Origin: Haloarcula vallismortis ATCC 29715
GTDB lineage: Archaea; Halobacteriota; Halobacteria; Halobacteriales; Haloarculaceae
Direction of reading: 5' to 3'
Assembly: GCF_000337775.1 (NCBI RefSeq)
Contig: NZ_AOLQ01000025.1
Coordinates: 62,001-126,000, forward strand
DNA: 64,000 nucleotides
Part shown: piece by piece, positions 1 to 8,734 of the stretch
Layout of the letters: every line of letters starts with the position of its first letter
Position numbering within the stretch: position 1 is the first letter of the stretch
Notes under the pieces: generated by a model
The model's input: the letters and a program-made list of their open reading frames with translations, nothing else
Databases searched by the model: none
What the model was told of the DNA's origin: nothing
Made by a program: the position numbers and the translations under genes

Positions 1-254
1 AGGCCGAGCGGTTCGCCCGTCGGGAGGGACTGCCGATGACCGCCGGGAGCGATGCCCACATCGCGGAGATGGTCGGGCAGGCAGTCACCAACGTCGGCAC
101 GGACGAGCGAACGGTCGAAGCAATTCTCGACGCGATTCGAGATGGCAAGACGACCGTCGAGGGCAAGCGGACGCCGTGGCGGATTAGCTTCCGGCAGGCC
201 GCTGGCGGTGCGAAGCGACGCGTCAAGAACGGCATCGCGGAGCTCCTACAGTGA
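1..254 (+). CDS. PHP-domain metal-dependent phosphoesterase, C-terminal fragment
   Basis: The gene enters from outside the window; the reading frame starts at base 3 and ends at a TGA at 252-254, leaving about 83 residues. The segment L-P-M-T-A-G-S-D-A-H is the late metal-binding motif of PHP-domain proteins, whose Asp and His bind the catalytic metals. What follows is a typical short C-terminal tail ending in basic residues. The stop overlaps the start of the asparagine-synthase-like gene, so the two are probably co-transcribed. The substrate cannot be told from this fragment; histidinol-phosphatase-like or general phosphoesterase roles are possible. Confidence 0.75.
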   Translation, partial: AERFARREGLPMTAGSDAHIAEMVGQAVTNVGTDERTVEAILDAIRDGKTTVEGKRTPWRISFRQAAGGAKRRVKNGIAELLQ

Positions 255-1348
255 TGCAGGGAGCCGATACAGACGCTGTCGCCGGTGCCCTCGAACGCGG
301 CGACGCGCTTCCCGGAACCGGCGGCTTCGCGGGGGAACTGGACGGAGTGCTCGTCCGCGACGTACTCGGGCGGTATCCGCTGTTCGTGGAGCGCGCCGTC
401 TCTGACGAGGGGCGACGTGCCCCCGGGCAGTGGAGCCACGACCCGACAGACCTCACAAACCCTAATTCGTTCCCCGCCGGCCACGTTCGGGACGAGAGTG
501 GGTCCCGACGCCACTGGACTCTGCCGTCGCCGGAGCCGTTTGCCGACCGCGAGATAGCCATCGAGCAGGTCCGTAATGCCGTCGAGAAGAGCGTCGACGC
601 CGTCGACACCGACGGCCTCGCCATCGCGTTCTCCGGCGGTGTGGACTCAGCGCTACTTGCAGCACGGCTTGACGCGCCGCTGTACGTCGCCGGCTTCCCC
701 GACAGCCACGACGTTGAGGCGGCGCGGTCGGCCGCTGACCTGCTAGGAACCGAGGTCCGCGTCGTCGAACTCACACACGACGCTATCGAACGGGCCGTTC
801 CCGAGATCGCCCGCGCGACGGGGCGGGTCAACGCCATGGACGTACAGATATCGCTCCCGCTGTCCCTCGCCGCCGAACGCGTCGCCGCCGACGGCTTCGA
901 CCGGCTGGCGCTCGGCCAGGGGGCCGACGAGCTGTTCGGCGGATACGCGAAAGTCGCCAAGGCGCCCGAGGACCCCCGCGTCGAGGCCGACACCGTTCGC
1001 GGGGCACAGCGCGAGGTCATTGCTTCGCTCCCAGACCAGCTTGAACGGGACGTCCTCACACTGCGGGCCGCGGGCGTCGAGCCAGTGACGCCGCTGTTAC
1101 ACGACCGCGTTGTCGATGCTGCCCTGCGTCTGGATGGCGACCTGCTCGTCGACGGCGAGACGCGGAAGGTCGCGCTCCGGGCGGCGGCCCGCGAATCGCT
1201 CCCGGACGAAATCGCCAGCCGGGACAAGAAGGCCGCCCAGTACGGCTCGCTCGCCGCTCGGGAACTCGACCGTCTGGCCCGGCAGGCCGGCTACAAACGC
1301 CGGATGGACGACCACGTCACGCAGTACGTCGAGTCGCTCATCGAGTGA
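254..1348 (+). CDS. Asparagine synthase-like protein (AsnB C-terminal domain family)
   Basis: About 364 residues. The ATP-pyrophosphatase loop S-G-G-V-D-S-A-L-L near residue 128 is the AMP-forming amidotransferase signature, and a second family motif (L-G-Q-G-A-D-E-L-F-G-G-Y) lies near residue 221. Together these identify an asparagine-synthase-type synthetase domain. There is no N-terminal Cys-type glutaminase domain of a full AsnB; the first 110 residues are short and divergent. It may therefore use ammonia or act on another carboxylate. The start is ATG 254 or GTG 251, and TGATG overlaps the PHP gene stop, suggesting translational coupling. Exact substrate unknown. Confidence 0.75.
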   Translation: MQGADTDAVAGALERGDALPGTGGFAGELDGVLVRDVLGRYPLFVERAVSDEGRRAPGQWSHDPTDLTNPNSFPAGHVRDESGSRRHWTLPSPEPFADREIAIEQVRNAVEKSVDAVDTDGLAIAFSGGVDSALLAARLDAPLYVAGFPDSHDVEAARSAADLLGTEVRVVELTHDAIERAVPEIARATGRVNAMDVQISLPLSLAAERVAADGFDRLALGQGADELFGGYAKVAKAPEDPRVEADTVRGAQREVIASLPDQLERDVLTLRAAGVEPVTPLLHDRVVDAALRLDGDLLVDGETRKVALRAAARESLPDEIASRDKKAAQYGSLAARELDRLARQAGYKRRMDDHVTQYVESLIE

Positions 1349-1355
1349 GCCGCGT

Positions 1356-1832
1356 CTACGCCTCGCGAACCGATTTGATTGCCTGCTGACCGACCTCGAC
1401 GACATCTGCCGGGAGTTCTTCGCGCCGGTCCTGCAGATCGGCAACGGAGAACCATTCCCAGTCGTCAGCCGGCTGTTCGCCCGGCCCCGGCGTGATGTCG
1501 CGGCCGTCCGCGCGACCGTAGAAGATGAAGTCGATGTGCTGGTGGCCGACCTCGCCCTCAGCGTTGACGTTGATGTCTTCGAGCAGGAAATGCTGTGGCT
1601 GCGGGATGGAGCGGACCGTCTCGCTCTCGATGTCCTGCTGTGGTGCGATCAGCTCTACGTCGAGGCCCAGTTCCTCGCGCGTTTCGCGCAGGGCGGCCTC
1701 GTGGGGGAGTTCGTCGCGGTCGATGTGGCCGCCGGCGGGCAGCCACATGTCGAGCTTGCTGTGTTCGTGCAGCGCGACGGCACCGTCGCTGACGACGTAG
1801 ACAGTCGCGACAAAATGACGCGTCGTTTCCAT
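1356..1832 (-). CDS. NUDIX hydrolase
   Basis: A 158-residue single-domain protein. The NUDIX box is complete: G-H-I-D-R-D-E, seven residues, then R-E-T-R-E-E-L-G-L, with the paired Glu residues that bind Mg2+. Family members cleave nucleoside diphosphates linked to another moiety. The N-terminal strand (T-R-H-F-V-A-T-V-Y-V-V) is the usual first beta strand of the fold. It is convergent with the asparagine-synthase-like gene, seven bases apart, and downstream of the TFB gene on the same strand with a gap of about 40 bases. Substrate not predictable from the sequence. Confidence 0.85.
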   Translation of the reverse strand: METTRHFVATVYVVSDGAVALHEHSKLDMWLPAGGHIDRDELPHEAALRETREELGLDVELIAPQQDIESETVRSIPQPQHFLLEDINVNAEGEVGHQHIDFIFYGRADGRDITPGPGEQPADDWEWFSVADLQDRREELPADVVEVGQQAIKSVREA

Positions 1833-1875
1833 ACCGACGGGACGGGACAGTCGGTTGTTTCGGTTACGATATCGG

Positions 1876-2850
1876 TCAGGGGTGGATGTTGTCTTCCGCT
1901 TCCAGCAGTTCGTGGTAGCGGTTGCGGATGGTGACCTCGGAGATGTTCGCGACTTCGCTGACCTGGCTCTGGGTCACCTTCTCGTTGGTGAGCAGCGAGG
2001 CAGCGTACACCGCGGCGGCAGCGAGGCCGACCGGCGACTTCCCGGAGTGGACGCCCTCCTGTTTTGCGTTCTGGAGGAGCTGGCGAGCGCGCCGCTCGAC
2101 TTCTTCGGAGAGGTCTAGATCCGACGCGAACCGCGGGACGTAGCTCTCGGGGTCGGCCGGCTGGATTTCGAGGCTGAGTTCACGGACGACGTAGCGGTAG
2201 GTGCGAGCGATCTCGTCTTTCTCGACCCGGGAGACGCCCGCAATCTCATCAAGCGACCGCGGCGTGCCGGCCTGTCGCGCGGCGGCATACAGCGACGCTG
2301 TCGAAACGCCTTCGATGGAGCGGCCCGGAAGGAGGTCTTCATCGAGTGCGCGGCGGTAGATGACGCTGGCCGTCTCGCGGACGTTCTCCGGCAGTCCGAG
2401 GGCGGAGGCCATGCGGTCGATTTCGCCCAGCGCCTGCTTGAGGTTGCGCTCCTTGGAGTCCCGAGTTCGAAAGCGCTCGTTCCAGGTGCGCAGTCGCTGC
2501 ATCTTCTCGCGCTGGCGCGAAGACAGGGAGTTGCCGTAGGCGTCCTTGTCCTGCCAGCCGATGTTGGTCGACAGGCCCTTGTCGTGCATCATGTTCGTCG
2601 TCGGCGCGCCGACGCGGGATTTCTCGTCTTTTTCCTTCGAATCGAACGCGCGCCACTCGGGGCCGGGGTCGATCTCGTCTTCCTCGACAACCAGTCCACA
2701 GTCTTCACACACCGTTTCACCGCGCTCGCTGTCGGAGAGTAACGCGCCGCTACACTCCGGACAGACGAGCGTCTCCGACTCCTCTTCGTCCGTCTTCTCT
2801 GTCTCCGTTTCGCGCTCGTTCGAGTATCGGCGGATGCTGGTATCGGTCAT
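1876..2850 (-). CDS. tfb: Transcription initiation factor TFB (TFIIB homologue)
   Basis: A 324-residue protein with the classic layout: an N-terminal zinc ribbon with C30, C33, C48 and C51, a B-finger/linker with the conserved W-R-A-F-D segment, then two cyclin-like repeats (roughly 125-215 and 220-315). It recruits RNA polymerase to TBP-bound promoters and contacts the BRE. The in-frame ORF could extend 40 residues upstream, but that stretch is basic and hydrophobic, unlike a haloarchaeal N-terminus, so the ATG at 2850 is preferred. Haloarchaea carry several TFB paralogues; which one this is cannot be told here. A TATA-like TTTTAAG lies on the minus strand near 2922-2932. Confidence 0.95.
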   Translation of the reverse strand: MTDTSIRRYSNERETETEKTDEEESETLVCPECSGALLSDSERGETVCEDCGLVVEEDEIDPGPEWRAFDSKEKDEKSRVGAPTTNMMHDKGLSTNIGWQDKDAYGNSLSSRQREKMQRLRTWNERFRTRDSKERNLKQALGEIDRMASALGLPENVRETASVIYRRALDEDLLPGRSIEGVSTASLYAAARQAGTPRSLDEIAGVSRVEKDEIARTYRYVVRELSLEIQPADPESYVPRFASDLDLSEEVERRARQLLQNAKQEGVHSGKSPVGLAAAAVYAASLLTNEKVTQSQVSEVANISEVTIRNRYHELLEAEDNIHP

Positions 2851-2914
2851 TTGTTGGATGGGGGCAACCGGGTATCGGACCCGAAAAACGTGTTGTAACC
2901 AATTGTTGTACCTA

Positions 2915-2940
2915 CGGCGACTTAAAACTTTTGTCTGTTT
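2915..2940 (-). promoter_or_regulatory. Probable tfb promoter (BRE/TATA)
   Basis: On the minus strand an A-rich BRE-like stretch runs into TTTTAAGT, about 75-85 bases before the chosen TFB start. This would give a leader of roughly 50 bases, longer than most haloarchaeal mRNAs. Position inferred from pattern only. Confidence 0.45.
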
Positions 2941-3073
2941 CAGAATCCCAATTTTCCGAAGGGAAAACAAGAGTTGGTAATTCTTGTTTATTCGCTTCTT
3001 AAATTGTTAATTACGCTATAGGTTTGCCCAGTGTTTCGAAACGCTTACCGCGCATCCAGCACTCCGGCCCGAC

Positions 3074-3352
3074 ATGAGCGACCCCGCCGTCGATCCCGAG
3101 GAGGTCCGGCACGTCGCGGACCTCGCCCGCGTCGACCTCGCAGATGACGAAATCGAGCGGTTCACCGAGCAGTTCGGCGACATCCTTGATGCATTCGAGG
3201 CGCTCGACGATGTCCCTGAAACAGAACGAGAGGCTGAGCTTTCGAACGTGATGCGCCCCGACGAGACGCGCGAAAGCCTCTCACAGGAGGCCGCGCTTCA
3301 GAACGCCAGCGACACCGAGGAAGGACAGTTCAAAGGGCCGAAGGTGTCGTAG
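3074..3352 (+). CDS. gatC: Asp-tRNA(Asn)/Glu-tRNA(Gln) amidotransferase subunit C
   Basis: A 92-residue protein matching GatC: V-R-H-V-A-D-L-A-R-V near the N-terminus, a central D-I-L-D-A-F-E-A-L-D segment and the late V-M-R-P-D-E-T-R motif. GatC clamps the GatA/GatB interface in the GatCAB complex, which converts misacylated Glu-tRNA(Gln) or Asp-tRNA(Asn) to the correct amide form. The stop codon TAG is followed directly by the gatA ATG with no gap, so the two are one operon. gatB is not in this window. Confidence 0.93.
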   Translation: MSDPAVDPEEVRHVADLARVDLADDEIERFTEQFGDILDAFEALDDVPETEREAELSNVMRPDETRESLSQEAALQNASDTEEGQFKGPKVS

Positions 3353-4687
3353 ATGACGGCGTACAACGGCTACGTCACCGAGGAGACAATCGAGGGGGCC
3401 GAGGACGGCCCGCTCGCGGGCCGGACTGTCGCGGTCAAAGATAACATCTCAACCGAGGGCGTCCGGACGACCTGTGGCTCGGCGATGCTTTCCGACTACG
3501 TCCCGCCGTACGACGCGACGGTCGTCGAGCGGCTGAAAGACGCCGGCGCGACTATCCCCGGCAAGACGAACATGGACGAGTTCGGGATGGGGACGACCAC
3601 CGAGACCTCCGCGTTCGGTCCCGTCGAGAACCCCGTCGCCGAGGGCCGCGTGCCGGGCGGTTCCTCCGGCGGGTCGGCCGCCGTCGTCGCTGCTGGCGAC
3701 GCCGACCTCGCGCTGGGGAGCGACACCGGCGGCTCCATCCGCTGCCCGGCTGCGTTCTGTGGCGTCGTCGGCATCAAACCCACCTACGGGCTGGTCTCCC
3801 GGTACGGCCTCGTCGCCTACGCCAACAGCCTCGAACAGATCGGTCCCATCGCGCCGACCGTCGAGGACGCCGCGGAACTGCTGGATGTTATCGCCGGCCC
3901 GGACGAACACGATGCGACGACGCAGGAAGCCCCCGAAGCTGACGGCTCCTACGCGGCGGCCGCCGACGGCGACGTGGACGGGCTCTCTATCGGCGTCCCA
4001 ACCGAACTGCTGGATGGAGCCGACGACGCAGTCGTCGAGACGTTCTGGGATGCGATGGCCGATCTCGAAGCACAGGGCGCGAGCTATCACGAGGTCGACC
4101 TCCCGAGCGTCGAACACGCCGTCGAAGCCTACTACGTTATCGCGATGTCCGAGGCCTCCTCGAACCTCGCGCGGTTCGACGGCGTCCGGTACGGGCTCTC
4201 CGGGAGCGAAGCGAGCGGAGGCTCGGGAGACGAGCAGCGCGAGTCTGCCGGTGAGTCCGGCGGCTACGACGGCAACTGGAACGAGTCCTTCGCCAACGCC
4301 CGTGAGGAGGGCTTCGGCGAGGAGGTCAAGCGCCGGATTCTGCTCGGGACCTACGCTCTGTCGGCGGGCTACCACGACAAGTACTACAAGAAGGCTCAGG
4401 ACGCTCGCGCGTGGGTCAAACAGGACTTCGACGAGGCGCTCGACGATGCCGATGTGCTCGCGTCGCCGACAATGCCTGTCCCACCGATGCAACGCGGCGA
4501 GAGTTTGGACGACCCACTCACGATGTATCTGGCCGACGCCAACACGACCCCGGTGAACCTCGCGAACCTCCCGGCAATCTCGGTTCCAGCCGGCGAGACT
4601 GGGGACGGGCTGCCCGTGGGCCTGCAGCTGGTCGGGCCGGCCTTTGGCGAGCGAGAAATCATCCGAGCGGGCAGCGCGCTGGCCTGA
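3353..4687 (+). CDS. gatA: Asp-tRNA(Asn)/Glu-tRNA(Gln) amidotransferase subunit A
   Basis: A 444-residue amidase-signature protein that releases ammonia from glutamine for GatB. The catalytic Lys lies in the A-V-K-D-N-I motif, and the Ser pair in the Gly/Ser-rich stretch from P-G-G-S-S-G-G-S to S-D-T-G-G-S-I-R. C-terminal motifs such as P-A-I-S-V-P-A-G are present. It is somewhat short for GatA, mainly because of a compact N-terminus. Around 4200-4262 an in-frame, low-complexity Gly/Ser/Glu-rich insert interrupts the otherwise conserved R-Y-G to Y-D-G-N-W segment. It follows gatC without spacing. Confidence 0.95.
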   Translation: MTAYNGYVTEETIEGAEDGPLAGRTVAVKDNISTEGVRTTCGSAMLSDYVPPYDATVVERLKDAGATIPGKTNMDEFGMGTTTETSAFGPVENPVAEGRVPGGSSGGSAAVVAAGDADLALGSDTGGSIRCPAAFCGVVGIKPTYGLVSRYGLVAYANSLEQIGPIAPTVEDAAELLDVIAGPDEHDATTQEAPEADGSYAAAADGDVDGLSIGVPTELLDGADDAVVETFWDAMADLEAQGASYHEVDLPSVEHAVEAYYVIAMSEASSNLARFDGVRYGLSGSEASGGSGDEQRESAGESGGYDGNWNESFANAREEGFGEEVKRRILLGTYALSAGYHDKYYKKAQDARAWVKQDFDEALDDADVLASPTMPVPPMQRGESLDDPLTMYLADANTTPVNLANLPAISVPAGETGDGLPVGLQLVGPAFGEREIIRAGSALA

Positions 4688-4740
4688 GACCGTCGCGTTT
4701 GGTCGCTGACACACCGCCGACCAGCCGCGTCCTCGTCACG

Positions 4741-4750
4741 TTTTTTATAC
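4741..4750 (+). promoter_or_regulatory. TATA box of the HtpX-like protease gene
   Basis: A T-rich TATA element (TTTTTTATAC) centred about 28 bases before GTG 4774. The spacing is ideal for a leaderless haloarchaeal transcript and is the main reason for choosing that GTG over more upstream in-frame starts inside gatA. Confidence 0.7.
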
Positions 4751-4773
4751 AGCGAATCAAACCACGAACGATA

Positions 4774-5907
4774 GTGCCCGCGACCAACTCCAATCCACGG
4801 CTGCGTCTGACTTTCCTCCTGCTCGGCCTGATTGCCTTCGACGCACTTGCCGTGGCCATGGTGTACGTCCTGGCACACGTCGCCTACGGCCTGCTTCCGA
4901 TGTTCGGCCTCCCGGTCGGTGCGTCAGTCTGGACCCGGGGATTCCATCTGGTCCCGCTCGGGCCGGTGGTATTAGCTGGAACGCCGTTCGTGTTGGCTCT
5001 CCAGTTCCTCTTTGGCTACCGGGTCACGCTGCGGGAGACCACCGGCGGGCCGGCCCTGCCCGAGGCGGCCGAGCCGGAGACAAGCCGAGAGCGGTTCGCC
5101 AGCATCAAACGCGAGCGGCTGGCGACACGGCTCCGCGAACGGGTCGGACGGCTGGCCCGAGCGGCGGACATGCCGACGCCCGACGTGCGCGTTATCGACT
5201 CGGCGACACCGAACAGCTACGCCGCGAGCCGGCCCGGCGAGCAGACGCTGTTCGTCACGACGGCACTCGTCGACCGCCTTGACGATGCCGAACTGGACGC
5301 CGTCCTCGCTCACGAACTCGCCCACCTGAAAAACGGCGACTCGTTCGTGATGACAGCGGCGGCGTTCCTGCCAATCGTGAGCGCACGCGCCATGCGGAGG
5401 CTCCGGACGACGCTCGAAACGTCGGTGGTCACCTACCGGTTCCTTGACGGGGAAATCAGCAGCAACGCTGTCGGTGCTGCCTATTTTCACCTCCCGCTGG
5501 TCGCGTTCGCGCTGGTCGCGCTCCCGCTCACGGCGGCGCTGTATCTGGCTAGCACGGCCTGTTACCGGCTGTTGTCCCGGATTCGGGAGTACGCTGCCGA
5601 CGCCGGAGGCGTCGCCATCTGTGGCTCCCCGGCGGCGCTCGTCAGTGCACTGGAGGCGCTGACCGAGAACCTCCGTCCGACCGCCGATATCCGGGCCGCC
5701 GGGACGGGCGTCCGGGAACTGTGCGTGGTACCGTACGCGATTGCAGACGGGACGTCCGACCCGCCGGAGGGACGGGCCGAGCGGCTCGCCCACCGCTGGC
5801 AGAGCCTCTCCGAGCGGCTGCTGCCCAGGTCGCATCCACCTGTGGAAAGCCGCATTGCTGCGCTGGCGGAGCGACAGTCCGCCCTTGACCAGCCCGAACG
5901 GCTGTGA
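4774..5907 (+). CDS. M48-family membrane zinc metalloprotease (HtpX-like)
   Basis: About 377 residues from GTG 4774. Two N-terminal membrane segments precede a cytoplasmic stretch. The zinc-protease motif H-E-L-A-H-L-K-N-G-D follows V-L-A, and a third zinc ligand candidate lies in R-E-Y-A-A-D-A, as in HtpX/Ste24-type M48 peptidases. Two further hydrophobic segments lie between the motifs. HtpX-type enzymes degrade damaged membrane proteins. The C-terminal P-P-V-E-S-R-I-A-A-L is the usual HP-P-x-x-x-R-I end motif of the family. Stop TGA overlaps the region leading to a small membrane-protein gene. Confidence 0.87.
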   Translation: MPATNSNPRLRLTFLLLGLIAFDALAVAMVYVLAHVAYGLLPMFGLPVGASVWTRGFHLVPLGPVVLAGTPFVLALQFLFGYRVTLRETTGGPALPEAAEPETSRERFASIKRERLATRLRERVGRLARAADMPTPDVRVIDSATPNSYAASRPGEQTLFVTTALVDRLDDAELDAVLAHELAHLKNGDSFVMTAAAFLPIVSARAMRRLRTTLETSVVTYRFLDGEISSNAVGAAYFHLPLVAFALVALPLTAALYLASTACYRLLSRIREYAADAGGVAICGSPAALVSALEALTENLRPTADIRAAGTGVRELCVVPYAIADGTSDPPEGRAERLAHRWQSLSERLLPRSHPPVESRIAALAERQSALDQPERL

Positions 5908-5948
5908 CGAATGGGTACAGTTTACTCGCCGGCGGCCCGAGAGAACGT

Positions 5949-6134
5949 ATGAGCGACGACGCCGAGGGACGACTCAGCTGGCTCCACTGGCCGACGGTCC
6001 TGAAAGGACTGGCACTGGGAATCGGGGCCGGCCTGATACTGGCCGTGTCACTGGGTGATTTCTACCTCGGGATACTGCTTGGAACGCTCAACGGCCTCGC
6101 GTTCGGTATCGGCTGGTCACACTCACGGGCCTGA
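5949..6134 (+). CDS. Small membrane protein, function unknown
   Basis: A 61-residue protein with an acidic N-terminus (M-S-D-D-A-E-G) followed by a helix-rich region with two hydrophobic segments rich in Gly, Leu and Ile. The ATG at 5949 is preferred over an upstream in-frame ATG at 5904, which would overlap the protease stop and add a polar extension. It lies 41 bases after the protease gene on the same strand and could share its transcript. I do not recognise a family. Confidence 0.6.
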   Translation: MSDDAEGRLSWLHWPTVLKGLALGIGAGLILAVSLGDFYLGILLGTLNGLAFGIGWSHSRA

Positions 6135-6166
6135 GCTGTGCGAAGCAGACGCTACGCGGATGACAG

Positions 6167-7270
6167 TCACAGCACACTGTCGTACACATCGGCCAGCTTG
6201 TCGATGGCGTGTTCGACGCTGATCACGTCTCGACGGGCAAGACAGCGCTCCCGAAGGTGCTCTCGTTCGTCGAGGACACGCTCGATAGCCCCCCGGAAAC
6301 CGTCGATGTCGCCTTCGTCGTAGGTGTAGCCGGTTTCACCGTCCTCGATGGTGTCGCTGAGCGCGCCGGCGTCGACACCGGCGACGGGCGTCCCACAGCA
6401 GTTGGCTTCCAGCGCGACGAGCCCCTGCGTCTCGACGGGGCTGGGGAACGCGAATACGTCAAGCGTCGAGTACAGCTCGGGCAGCTCCGCCCGGTCGAGA
6501 AAGCCAAGAAAACGCACGTCGACGTCGCTGTCTTCGGCCGTCGCTTCGAGCGACTCGCGGGCCGGTCCGTCGCCGCCGAACACGACAGTCACGTCCAGCC
6601 CCTCGCAGGCGGTGATGATGTCCTCAAGACACTTCTCGTAGCCGTGGCGGCCGGTGTAGCCGATGATAGGGCCATCAGGGAGGTCATAGCGGTCCCGGAA
6701 GTCGGCCGTGTCGACCGGTTCAAACACGGTCGTGTCGACGCCGTTCGGGACGACGGATACCGTTGTATCGAGGCCAATAGACTCTCGCAGATGAGTCGCT
6801 GCGCGCTCGCTCGGCGCGATGACGGTGTCGGCACGGCCCAGGAACCAGCGTTCGTAGCTCTCGGCGCTGGAGCGGACCGCTGACTCGACAGCACCGTTGA
6901 ACGAGACGTACTCGGCGTACTCGCTGGTCGGCGTGTGATACGACGCGACGAACGGGATATCGAGTTTGCCCGCGAGTCGCTGGCCCGCCATCCCGAGGCT
7001 GAAAGGAGTGTGGGCGTGGACCAGTTCGGCGTCCCGGACGCCCTTCGGTATCTGTGGCATCCCGAGCCGAAACCCCTCGTAGAACGGGAACGGAAGGCTC
7101 CGGACCGGATACTCGTTCTCGGTCGGGTCGTGATTGCTTTTCGGATAGACCACGCCCATGCGACCGCCGCGGTCGCGCCAGCGGTCCCGCCACGTCTCGA
7201 CCGTGTAGGTCACCCCATTGACGGTCGGGAGATACGTGTCGGTAAACGTCGCGACGTGCGGCAGTGCCAT
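6167..7270 (-). CDS. Glycosyltransferase family 4 (GT-B fold)
   Basis: A 367-residue protein. The N-terminal F-T-D-T-Y-L-P-T-V-N-G-V-T is typical of retaining GT4 enzymes similar to mannosyl- or glucosyl-transferases for lipids. The C-terminal Rossmann half has V-P-N-G-V-D, G-Y-T-G-R and the nucleotide-sugar E-x7-E region P-V-E-T-Q-G-L-V-A-L-E. The ATG at 7270 is chosen because the preceding in-frame extension is not GT-like. A glycolipid or glycoprotein glycan role is plausible given a second GT4 gene 1.5 kb away, but the acceptor is unknown. Confidence 0.88.
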   Translation of the reverse strand: MALPHVATFTDTYLPTVNGVTYTVETWRDRWRDRGGRMGVVYPKSNHDPTENEYPVRSLPFPFYEGFRLGMPQIPKGVRDAELVHAHTPFSLGMAGQRLAGKLDIPFVASYHTPTSEYAEYVSFNGAVESAVRSSAESYERWFLGRADTVIAPSERAATHLRESIGLDTTVSVVPNGVDTTVFEPVDTADFRDRYDLPDGPIIGYTGRHGYEKCLEDIITACEGLDVTVVFGGDGPARESLEATAEDSDVDVRFLGFLDRAELPELYSTLDVFAFPSPVETQGLVALEANCCGTPVAGVDAGALSDTIEDGETGYTYDEGDIDGFRGAIERVLDEREHLRERCLARRDVISVEHAIDKLADVYDSVL

Positions 7271-7390
7271 CGCCGCGGCGTAGCAGGACCAGGGCTTAAA
7301 CGGTTGCCATTGGCACGCCACTCATCAGACAGCTGCCACCAGCCACCAGTCGCCAGAGCGTTTTTCCGCGGCCGCGGTGGATTGTGGGTC

Positions 7391-8713
7391 ATGGACCGGG
7401 ATGGCTGGCTGTACGCCTGGGCGCTCGCATCGGTCGCGCTGGGCGCAGGCTCGCTGCTCGTGCCGCTGTATTTCGTCGCTATCGGCGGTGAGACGTTCAT
7501 GCTGGGCGTTCTCGCTGGAGTGGCCGCCGCCGCGGGTGCGCCGGGTGCACTCCTTTTCGGACGCCTCGCCGACAAAACAGAGAAGCGCCGCGCACTTGTC
7601 CTCATCGCGCTGGGGCTGGCGACCCTGGCGCTTTTGCTCGTCTCACTCACCGAACAGCCGTGGCTGGTCATCGTTGGCAACGGCCTCCTGTGGTTTGCGG
7701 CCGGCGCTGTCGCGCCGGTGCTGACGCTGCTTGTCACTGCCGGAACCGTCGAGCGGGACTGGCCGGCGCGGTTCGCCGTCCTGAACCGTTATCAGGGCTG
7801 GGGGTGGGCCGGCGGCCTCGTCCTCGGGCTGGTGTGGACGGCGCTGTTGTCGGTCCCGCTCGGTCCCCTCGTCGCCCAGCAGTCGCTACTGTGGGTGTGT
7901 GCGGCCGCGGTCGGCCTGTCAGCGTTTCTCGCAGCGAAGTGGCTGCCCCCCGACCCCGACGAGCTCGACCGGCCGCGGGCCAGTCGGATGGCGCGGGCCA
8001 TCGCCCGGTCGCGTCGGCTTCCGGTCAGGAGCGCGACGTTCCCCGTCGGTCCGGGCCGGCTGTACTGGCTCACGCGGTCGATACACCCCCGAGAAGTCGC
8101 GGCCCGGTTCTCCCCGTCGCTGACCATCTACTTCGGGGCAGTCGTCGCATTCTTCGTCGGTTTCGGCGTGTTCTGGGGGCCGCTGCCGCTGTATCTCTCG
8201 CGGACGCTCGGCTACGAATCGGGGCTCGTCTTCGCACTGTATCTCGTCTCCAGCATCGGCTCGGCACTGTGGTACGACCGCGCCGGCTCGCTCGCCGAAC
8301 GCTACAGCCCGAGCGGGCTTCAGGTCGGGGGCCTGCTCGCCCGCGCGGCGCTCCATCCGGCCGTCGCCGTCGTGGGACTCCTGCTGTCGGCGACGCTCAT
8401 GGGGACGATTATCAACGGCGTCGTGTTCGCCCTCATCGGCGTCGCCTGGGCTGTCATCGCCGTCACCGCGGCCAGCGTCGTCACGCAGCTCGCACCGTCG
8501 GCCATTCGCGGCGAGGCGCTCGGCATCTACACCGCCGTCTCCGGGCTGGCAAGCGGCGTCGGGTCGATACTTGGCGGCTGGCTCGGCGGCTACGATTTCC
8601 TGCTTGCGTTCGGCGTCGCCGGCGCGCTGGTGCTGGTCGGTGCAGTGCTGGTCGCGGTCGTCTGGCGGCGCTCGCCGACGATATCTGTCGACAGCGAACC
8701 GCTTTCGGCGTAA
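7391..8713 (+). CDS. Major facilitator superfamily transporter
   Basis: A 440-residue, very hydrophobic protein with about 12 predicted membrane helices in two halves joined by a basic cytoplasmic loop near residues 195-235. The loop between helices 2 and 3 (G-R-L-A-D-K-T-E-K-R-R) is the MFS signature. ATG 7391 places the first helix directly at the N-terminus. It lies between two GT4 genes, divergent from the first and convergent with the second, so it may export or import a sugar-related or lipid-related compound. Substrate unknown. Confidence 0.85.
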   Translation: MDRDGWLYAWALASVALGAGSLLVPLYFVAIGGETFMLGVLAGVAAAAGAPGALLFGRLADKTEKRRALVLIALGLATLALLLVSLTEQPWLVIVGNGLLWFAAGAVAPVLTLLVTAGTVERDWPARFAVLNRYQGWGWAGGLVLGLVWTALLSVPLGPLVAQQSLLWVCAAAVGLSAFLAAKWLPPDPDELDRPRASRMARAIARSRRLPVRSATFPVGPGRLYWLTRSIHPREVAARFSPSLTIYFGAVVAFFVGFGVFWGPLPLYLSRTLGYESGLVFALYLVSSIGSALWYDRAGSLAERYSPSGLQVGGLLARAALHPAVAVVGLLLSATLMGTIINGVVFALIGVAWAVIAVTAASVVTQLAPSAIRGEALGIYTAVSGLASGVGSILGGWLGGYDFLLAFGVAGALVLVGAVLVAVVWRRSPTISVDSEPLSA

Positions 8714-8734
8714 GAATCGTCCGCTTCGACCGTC

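Noticed and set aside
2851-2970. A 40-residue N-terminal extension of TFB
   Set aside because: The stretch is basic and hydrophobic, unlike haloarchaeal coding DNA, overlaps promoter-like sequence, and the ATG at 2850 gives the normal TFB start.
4411-4773. An upstream start for the HtpX-like protease inside gatA
   Set aside because: The extension is Arg-rich and lies in the wrong frame of a conserved gene, while the GTG at 4774 has a TATA box at ideal distance.
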